The notes under the pieces were generated by a model that worked only from the letters and a program-made list of their open reading frames with translations, did no database searches and was not told the DNA's origin. A stretch of DNA of 64,000 nucleotides from Agromyces salentinus (lineage in GTDB: Bacteria; Actinomycetota; Actinomycetes; Actinomycetales; Microbacteriaceae): positions 558,001 to 622,000 of the forward strand of contig NZ_WBIR01000001.1 in assembly GCF_009749395.1 (NCBI RefSeq), given 5' to 3'. The translations under genes and the position numbers were made by a program. Below are positions 58,852 through 64,000 of this stretch, in pieces (position 1 is the first letter of the stretch; each line of letters begins with the position of its first letter).

Positions 58852-60245
58852 GCCTTCTTGAGTCCTTCCGCGACGACCTGGAGTCCTTCGATGAGGAGGT
58901 CGTCGGTGATGGTGAGCGGGGGGAGGAAGCGGATCACGTTGCCGTAGGTGCCGCAGGTCAGCACGAGCACGCCCTGCGCGTGGGCGTAGGCCGCGACGCG
59001 GCCGGTGAGCGCGGCGTCGGGCGCCCCGGTGGCCGGGTCGACGAGTTCGATGGCGACCATGGCGCCGCGACCGCGGACGTCGCCGATGCGCGCGTCGGCG
59101 GTGCGCAGGGCGTTCAGGCGGCCGATGAGCACGGCGCCGATCTCGCGTGCGCGCTCGATGAGGCCGTCCTGCTCGTACGACTCGATCGAGGCGAGCGCGG
59201 CGACGCAGGCGAGCGGGTTGCCGGCGTAGGTGCCGCCGAGGCCGCCGGCGCCCGCCGCATCCATGATCTCGGCACGGCCGGTCACCGCCGAGAGCGGCAG
59301 GCCGCCCGCGATGCCCTTCGCCGTGGTGATGACGTCGGGCACGATGCCCTCGAGGTCGCTCGCGAACCAGGCGCCGGTGCGACCGAAGCCGGACTGCACC
59401 TCGTCGGCGATGAAGACGACGTCATTGGCGCGGCACCACTCGACGAGGGCCGGGAGGAACCCGGCTGCGGGCACGATGAACCCGCCCTCGCCCTGGATGG
59501 GCTCGATGATCATGGCGGCGAGGTTCTCGGCGCCGATCTGCTTCTCGATCTGCAGGATGGCGCGCGCGGCCGCCTCGGCGCCGCTGAGGCCGCCGTCGCG
59601 GTAGGGGTAGCTGAGCGGGACGCGGTAGACCTCCGGCGCGAACGGGCCGAAGCCGTTCTTGTACGGGATGTTCTTCGCGGTGAGGCCCATCGTGAGGTTC
59701 GTGCGGCCGTGGTAGGCGTGGTCGAACGCGACGACCGCCTGCTTCTTCGTGTACGCGCGGGCGACCTTCACGGCGTTCTCGACGGCTTCGGCGCCGGAGT
59801 TGAACAGTGCGGTGCGCTTCGCGTGGTCGCCGGGGGTGAGCTCGTTCAGCTTCTCGGCGACGTCGATGTAGGAGTCGTACGGCGCGACGGTGAAGCACGT
59901 GTGCGTGAACGAGTTCAGCTGCCGGGTCACGGCCTCGACGACGCGGGGGTTGGCGTTGCCGACGCCGGTCACCGCGATGCCGGAGCCGAGGTCGATGAGC
60001 GAGTTGCCGTCGGCGTCGACGAGCACGCCGCCACCTCCGGCGACGATCGCGACGGGGATGGTGGTGCCGACGCCGGATGCCACGGCGGCGGCCTTGCGCG
60101 CCATGAGCTCCTGCGAGCGCGGGCCGGGGATGGCGGTGACGAGCCGGCGCTCCTGCGGGAGCGACGGTCCTCCGGTGACGGCGGCCGGGCTTGCGGCCGG
60201 CGTTGCGGCCGAGGCGTCCTTGGCCGGGGTGTCGACGAGCGTCAT
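58848..60245 (-). CDS. gabT: 4-aminobutyrate aminotransferase
   Basis: This 465-residue class III PLP aminotransferase transfers the amino group of GABA to 2-oxoglutarate, making succinic semialdehyde. AIVAGGGGVLVDADGNSLID, NSGAEAVENAVKVARAYT, the aspartate in FIADEVQSGFGRTG (~310), the PLP lysine in TTAKGIAGGLPLSAV (~335) and GGTYAGNPLACVAA are in place. A ~35-residue Ala/Pro-rich N-terminus precedes the conserved part. ATG 60245 follows GGAG by 8 bases. It heads the catabolic operon and is divergent from the PucR-type regulator, 126 bases away. Confidence 0.94.
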
Positions 60246-60340
60246 TGGCGTGCTCCGATCAGGTGTGACGACGGTGGCTGATGCGGCAATGCTAGGTCGG
60301 GCACCGGCCCCCACGTACCGCCCCGATGTACACTGAGCTG

Positions 60341-60353
60341 GTCCACATTGGAC
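60341..60353. promoter_or_regulatory. candidate regulator site between gabT and pucR
   Basis: GTCCA and TGGAC are inverted around CAT, directly before the PucR-family gene in the divergent promoter region. Several GTAC words (60315, 60328, 60360) lie around it. It is a plausible PucR binding site, but small. Confidence 0.3.
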
Positions 60354-60371
60354 GCGACGTACAGGAGCCCC

Positions 60372-61982
60372 GTGAAGCCGACCGTGCAGACGCTGCTCGA
60401 CCGCGACGAACTCGGCCTGCGGCTGCTCACGTCGCCGCTCGCCCGCGACGGAGCGGCCCTCGCGGCGCCCGTCGTGTGGGCGCACAGCTCCGACCTCGCC
60501 GACCCGACGCCGTTCCTGGACGCGGGGCACGTGCTGCTGACCACGGGCACCCAGTTCGACGGCGACGAGGCCGGCGGGGATGCCGCGGGCTTCGCGCGCG
60601 CCTACGTGCAGCGTCTGGGCGACCGGGGCGTGGCCGCGCTCGGGTTCGGCACGGAGGTGATCCGCGACGGCACGCCGACGGCGCTCGTCGAGGCGTGCGC
60701 CGAGCTCGGGCTGCCGCTGTTCGAGGTGCCGTACCGCGTGCCGTTCATCGCGATCGCGAAGCTCGTCGCCGACCTCCTCGCCGAGGACGCCTACGCGCGC
60801 CAGGCGTGGGCCCTCTCGGCGCAGCGGGCGATCTCCCGCGCAGCGCTTCGACCCGACGGACTCTCGGCCACGCTCGGGGAGCTCTCCCAGCGGCTGGACA
60901 CCTGGGTCGGGCTCGTGGACGCCACCGGCGCGCTCGACCGCGAGGCGCCCATCGGCGGACTCGCCCAGCCCGCGCTCGGCGAGGTCGTCGGCGAGGCGCG
61001 ATCGATGCTCCGGCGCGGCCAGCGGGCGGGCCGCACGCTGCTCGCGGGCGACTCGGTCGGCGAGGCGCAGCAGGTCACCCTGCAGACGCTCGGTTCCGGG
61101 GGCGCCCTCCGCGGCGTCCTCGCCATCGGCGACTCCCCCGAGCTCGACCAGGCCGGACGCGAGGTGGTGACCTCGGTCATCGCGCTCGCGGGACTCGCGC
61201 TCGAGCAGAACCGCAACCTCGACCGGGCGCGCGGGCACCTGCGAACCGGCCTGCTCCGCAGCCTGCTCTCGGGCGACACCGCCCTCGCCGACGGGGTCGC
61301 CACCGAGATGTGGGGCCCGTTGCCGTCCGCCCCGGTGCGGGTCGCGGTGGCGGATGCCCCTGCGCTGGCGTTCGACCGCATGACCGAGCTGCTCGAACTG
61401 CGCGTCGACGAGCGCGGCGGCCGGCTGTTCTTCGCGCGTGACGAGGACCGGGTCGTGCTCGTGCTCGAGGCGGCCGACGGCGAGATCGCCGACGAGCTCT
61501 CGTCCGAGTTCGAGGTGCCCGTCGGCCTCTCCGACGCGGTCGGCCTCGAGGCCCTGGCCCTCGCGCACGAGCAGGGGCTCAGGGCCCTCGAGCGCGCACG
61601 GGAGTCCGGCGCCCGCGAGGCCGGGACCCGCGGTGCAGGTCAGGGCGGAGCCGGCGCCGCGCGGCCCAGGGTCGTCGCGTTCGACGAGATCAGCCGGCAG
61701 GGCGTCCTCGCCTTCCTCGCCCGGACCGACGCCAGGGCGGTCGCGATCGCCACGCTCGCGCCGCTCGTCGAGCACGACGCGGCATCCGGCACCTCGCTCG
61801 TCGAGACCGTGCGGACCTGGCTCGAGCACGGCGGCCAGTTCGACGCGACGGCGCAGCGGCTCGGCGTGCACCGGCACACGATCCGGAGCCGCATCGCACT
61901 CGCCGAGCGGCTGCTCGACCGCGACCTCTCGGGATTCCACGCACGCGCCGACCTCTGGGCGGCGCTGCTCGCGGTGCAGTAG
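60372..61982 (+). CDS. PucR/CdaR-family transcriptional regulator
   Basis: This 536-residue regulator has an N-terminal PucR domain (~1-125), a central GGDEF-like/CdaR region and a C-terminal PucR-type helix-turn-helix (~475-536: LFLARTD-like lead, then TWLEHGGQFDATAQRLGVHRHTIRSRIALAERLL). GTG 60372 follows AGGAG by 4 bases. Members of this family activate purine, GABA or amine catabolic operons when the substrate is present. Divergence from gabT makes control of the GABA/putrescine operon the obvious hypothesis. A low-complexity Gly/Ala/Arg insert lies at ~415-440. Confidence 0.88.
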   Translation: MKPTVQTLLDRDELGLRLLTSPLARDGAALAAPVVWAHSSDLADPTPFLDAGHVLLTTGTQFDGDEAGGDAAGFARAYVQRLGDRGVAALGFGTEVIRDGTPTALVEACAELGLPLFEVPYRVPFIAIAKLVADLLAEDAYARQAWALSAQRAISRAALRPDGLSATLGELSQRLDTWVGLVDATGALDREAPIGGLAQPALGEVVGEARSMLRRGQRAGRTLLAGDSVGEAQQVTLQTLGSGGALRGVLAIGDSPELDQAGREVVTSVIALAGLALEQNRNLDRARGHLRTGLLRSLLSGDTALADGVATEMWGPLPSAPVRVAVADAPALAFDRMTELLELRVDERGGRLFFARDEDRVVLVLEAADGEIADELSSEFEVPVGLSDAVGLEALALAHEQGLRALERARESGAREAGTRGAGQGGAGAARPRVVAFDEISRQGVLAFLARTDARAVAIATLAPLVEHDAASGTSLVETVRTWLEHGGQFDATAQRLGVHRHTIRSRIALAERLLDRDLSGFHARADLWAALLAVQ

Positions 61983-61999
61983 GCCGGACGGCCGACGGG

Positions 62000-62005
62000 T
62001 AGCGT
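62000..62005 (+). promoter_or_regulatory. -10 box TAGCGT, leaderless start
   Basis: TAGCGT ends 7 bases before ATG 62013 of the SGNH hydrolase gene and no Shine-Dalgarno is present. Confidence 0.45.
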
Positions 62006-62012
62006 TGGTCGC

Positions 62013-62783
62013 ATGTTCCACTCGTATGCGGCCATCGGCGACAGCTTCACCGAGGGCGTCGGCGACGAACTGCCCGACGGCACCGTGCGCGGCTGGGCCG
62101 ACTTCGTCGCCATGGGCCTCGCGCTCGCGGCACGCGAGCCGATCGGCTACGCCAACCTCGCGATCCGCGGCCGGAAGCTCGGACCGATCATCGAAGAGCA
62201 GCTCGAGGCGGCCATCGCGCTGAAGCCCGAACTGCTGAGCTTCAACGGCGGCGGCAACGACATGCTGCGACCCCGCATGGACGAGCAGACCACGGCGGCG
62301 CGCTTCCGGCAGGCCATCAACCGCATCCGCGAGGAGGACATCCACGTCCTCATGCTGAGCGGCGCGAACCCGACGGAGCACCTGCCCCTCGGCAAGGTGT
62401 TCGACGCACGTGGCGCCCGCCTGACGGCCGCGCTCGTCGATCTCGCCGACGTTCCCGGCGTCACGTTCGTCGACAACTTCAACGACCTCGGGCTCCGCGA
62501 CATCCGCTACTGGTCGGCCGACAAGCTGCACCTGAACTCGCTCGGGCACGCGCGGGTCGCGAGCAACGTCCTCACCGCGCTCGGCGTGGCCGTGCCCGAG
62601 GAGTGGGGCGTCGCCGAGGTCGCCGCGGCACCCGCCGGCCCGCGCAGCCGCAACACGGCGGCGTACTACCGCGAGTTCGTGCTGCCGTGGGTCGGGCGCC
62701 GGCTCACCGGGCGTTCCTCCGGCGACGGACGCCAGGCGAAGCGCGCGACCCTCGAACCGCTCACGCCCGACTCGGCGCGCTGA
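62013..62783 (+). CDS. SGNH/GDSL-family hydrolase
   Basis: This 256-residue serine hydrolase has the block I nucleophile in AAIGDSFTEGVGDE (~6-19), block II Gly in NLAIRGRKLG, block III Asn in SFNGGGNDML (~75) and the block V Asp/His in SADKLHLNSLGHARV (~170). There is no signal peptide, so it acts in the cytoplasm, probably as an esterase or lipase on small acyl esters. The ~50-residue C-terminal tail is Arg/Gly-rich. ATG 62013 is supported by the TAGCGT box. A degenerate repeat array begins at its stop codon. Confidence 0.9.
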   Translation: MFHSYAAIGDSFTEGVGDELPDGTVRGWADFVAMGLALAAREPIGYANLAIRGRKLGPIIEEQLEAAIALKPELLSFNGGGNDMLRPRMDEQTTAARFRQAINRIREEDIHVLMLSGANPTEHLPLGKVFDARGARLTAALVDLADVPGVTFVDNFNDLGLRDIRYWSADKLHLNSLGHARVASNVLTALGVAVPEEWGVAEVAAAPAGPRSRNTAAYYREFVLPWVGRRLTGRSSGDGRQAKRATLEPLTPDSAR

Positions 62784-62896
62784 AGCGCCGGCACCGCTGG
62801 ACCGCCGGCACCGCTGGACCGCGAGCACCGCTGAACCGCCGGCGTCGCAGACCGCCGGGGTCGCTGAACCGCGAGCGCGCTGAGCCGCCGGCCCAC
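62780..62896. repeat. degenerate 16-17-base repeat array
   Basis: Seven adjacent units share the form CTGNACCGCCGGCACCG: 62780, 62797, 62814, 62831 (17 bases each), 62848, 62864 (16 bases) and 62880. The first unit contains the hydrolase stop codon. Each unit holds a GCCGGC-type or GCGAGC core. No long open frame uses the array on the plus strand. Confidence 0.75.
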
Positions 62897-62929
62897 CGGT
62901 GCCACGGCGTCTCCGGGGCGGAACCCGCC

Positions 62930-63421
62930 TTAGGAACCCTCGCGCACCGACTGCATGAATCCCGTGACGTGGTCGCGCAGGGCCTCGATGCGACGGAGCC
63001 TCGCCGCCTCGACATCGAACCCGAGGTATGCGACCGGGGGAAGGCGTCGGACGTTCCTCGAGCACTCGAACCCCGCGCAGGCCAGCGTTCCGATCGTGTC
63101 GCCCTTGCGACCCGACGCCCCGGCGCGCTTGGCGGTGTAGAGCACGACGTCGTTCGGCAGCGTCACGTCCTCGCACCACGAGCATTGCGGCCGCGTGCGG
63201 ATCCGTCCGTCCGCCTCGCGGAGGATGATGCCGACGAGTCCGTCGCCGACCTCCGCGACGACGTACCCGACCTTGGGCAGCTTGGGGTCGCGCCATCCGA
63301 GGAAGTCGAGCCGCTCCCAGTCGAGGTCCGCGAAGCCGGCCGGGAGGGTGACCGAGGCGCGTTCGCGCTGGGTCGCGTTGATGAACGAGGCGCGGATGCG
63401 CGTGTCGTCGATGGGGAGCAT
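62930..63421 (-). CDS. FBP-domain (EF-G-binding/FusB-like) zinc-finger protein
   Basis: This 163-residue protein has the FBP_C treble-clef zinc finger: CSWCED (~78-83) and CAGFECSRNV (~113-122) provide four cysteines around VVLYTAKRAGASGRKGDTIGTLA. The N-terminal half (LDWERLDFLGWRDPKLPKVGYVV, GIILREAD) matches the family. FBP/FusB proteins bind elongation factor G and can free it from fusidic-acid-stalled ribosomes. ATG 63421 follows GAAGGACG. A paralogue lies directly upstream (63667-64000). The family is clear; drug resistance here is only inference. Confidence 0.88.
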   Translation of the reverse strand: MLPIDDTRIRASFINATQRERASVTLPAGFADLDWERLDFLGWRDPKLPKVGYVVAEVGDGLVGIILREADGRIRTRPQCSWCEDVTLPNDVVLYTAKRAGASGRKGDTIGTLACAGFECSRNVRRLPPVAYLGFDVEAARLRRIEALRDHVTGFMQSVREGS

Positions 63422-63538
63422 GTGAGACGTCCTTCGTCGTGTCGGGGTCGCTCGCGCGAGCCCGCAGCGTGGTTCGGTTCCGAATGGGTGCCCGTGCGGC
63501 GACTGCCGTTCACGGGAGGCGCGCCGAGGCGCGGGAGA

Positions 63539-63607
63539 TCACGGGCGCGACGGCCCTCTCCGGTCGGCATCGAATGCGCCGACGACCTCCTGACGCCCGA
63601 CGGGCAT
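63539..63607 (-). CDS. possible 22-residue leader peptide upstream of the FBP gene
   Basis: ATG 63607 opens a short frame encoding MPVGRQEVVGAFDADRRGP plus three residues, ending at TGA 63539. It lies between the TACACT box at 63639-63644 and the FBP gene. It has no Shine-Dalgarno and may be chance; it is listed because short upstream peptides often control ribosome-protection genes. Confidence 0.2.
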   Translation of the reverse strand: MPVGRQEVVGAFDADRRGPSRP

Positions 63608-63638
63608 GGGGAACGGAACGTGCTGACTCACGAGGGCG

Positions 63639-63644
63639 AGTGTA
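63639..63644 (-). promoter_or_regulatory. possible -10 box TACACT for the FBP gene
   Basis: On the minus strand TACACT lies about 218 bases upstream of the FBP ATG, with a weak -35. If used it leaves a long 5' leader, which includes the short frame at 63539-63607. Confidence 0.3.
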
Positions 63645-63666
63645 CACAGCGGGGCTGGGGCGACCC

Positions 63667-64000
63667 TCAGGCCTCGGCGGAGACGACGTTCGCGACGAAC
63701 GCGCGCGTCCGGCGTGCGAGCCCCTCGATGCGCTCGAGCTCGCGCAGGCCGGGCAGCACCTCCGACGGGCCGGCCGGGCGGCCCAGCCGCACGGTCTCCT
63801 GGCATGCGAGGTCGCTGCACATGTAGGTGCCGATGCTGTCGCCTCGCTCGCCCGCGGCGCCGGCCTTGCGCGCCGAGATGATCGCGACCTGGTCGGCCGG
63901 CTGCTGGGTATGGCACAGGTTGCAGATGGCCGCCCGGTGGTGGGACCCGCTCGCCGCCGGGGTGCGCAGCACGACGCCGACGGGTTCGCCGTCGAGCTCG
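63667..64000 (-). CDS. FBP-domain zinc-finger protein, 5' end outside window
   Basis: This gene runs off the right edge; about 110 C-terminal residues are visible, reading on from ELDGEPVGVVLRTP. The four cysteines are present as CNLCHTQQ and CSDLACQE around VAIISARKAGAAGERGDSIGTYM. This is the same treble-clef motif as the neighbour at 62930-63421, with clear similarity (ARKAGAAGERGDSIGT against AKRAGASGRKGDTIGT). The two are tandem paralogues on one strand. The start codon lies outside the window. Confidence 0.85.
   Translation of the reverse strand, partial: ELDGEPVGVVLRTPAASGSHHRAAICNLCHTQQPADQVAIISARKAGAAGERGDSIGTYMCSDLACQETVRLGRPAGPSEVLPGLRELERIEGLARRTRAFVANVVSAEA

Noticed and set aside
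62780-62896. Possible CRISPR array
   Set aside because: Units of 16-17 bases are directly adjacent with no unique spacers, and no cas genes are nearby.

Overview
The window is very GC-rich (about 70% by eye) and reads as chromosome of a high-GC Gram-positive, most likely a Microbacteriaceae-type actinobacterium (Agromyces-like; this is inference). Supporting signs are the tRNA-Trp–secE–nusG–rplK–rplA block, a NusG with a long acidic N-terminal extension, PspC-domain kinases with LuxR regulators, a LysG/LysE pair, an ECF42 sigma factor with DGPF (YCII) proteins, and many genes starting 6-8 bases after a TANNNT box with no Shine-Dalgarno. No rRNA, CRISPR array, insertion sequence, integrase or prophage was seen.

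Layout. 1-6.3 kb: truncated secreted LamG-type protein, a CoA-transferase/acyl-CoA dehydrogenase pair, a succinate-semialdehyde-type dehydrogenase, a HAD phosphatase and a DUF1801 protein. 6.4-9.3 kb: rplA, rplK, nusG, secE, tRNA-Trp. 9.4-16.6 kb: a large membrane-anchored glycosidase-like protein fused to a polytopic domain, a dGTPase-like HD protein and a secreted phytase-like/GDPD fusion. 16.6-26.6 kb: a minus-strand glycan-degradation operon, GH123-like -> GH20 -> GH29 -> WxL-like secreted protein. The three enzymes end in the same cysteine-bounded domain. 27-30.4 kb: aspartate aminotransferase, CsbD, LysG/LysE amino-acid export. 30.5-33.1 kb: three DGPF proteins and an ECF42 sigma factor, with two divergent matching promoters. 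33.1-43.8 kb: PEP carboxylase, an ABC-2 exporter, a TetR/MFS pair with a four-half-site operator, an acyl-CoA ligase and a PAP2/diacylglycerol-kinase fusion. 43.8-48.1 kb: PspC-type kinase and LuxR regulator divergent from two membrane proteins. 48.4-50.5 kb: murB with two MaoC-fold proteins. 50.6-60.2 kb: a probable putrescine/GABA catabolic operon (gabT, glutamate dehydrogenase, gabD, amine oxidase, UspA, APC permease) plus a second APC permease, opposed by a PucR regulator. 62-64 kb: SGNH hydrolase, a degenerate 16-17 base repeat, and two FBP zinc-finger proteins.

The main signal outside gene annotation is the heptamer GGATGCC/GGCATCC. I counted about 85 copies by eye against roughly 15 expected from composition. 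Inside genes it uses codons (GAT, GCA) that the genes otherwise largely avoid, and it forms the core of several intergenic hairpins. Other notable points are the shared C-terminal glycosidase domain (two copies about 88% identical in DNA), the paired ECF42 promoters, the TetR operator array and the leaderless starts.
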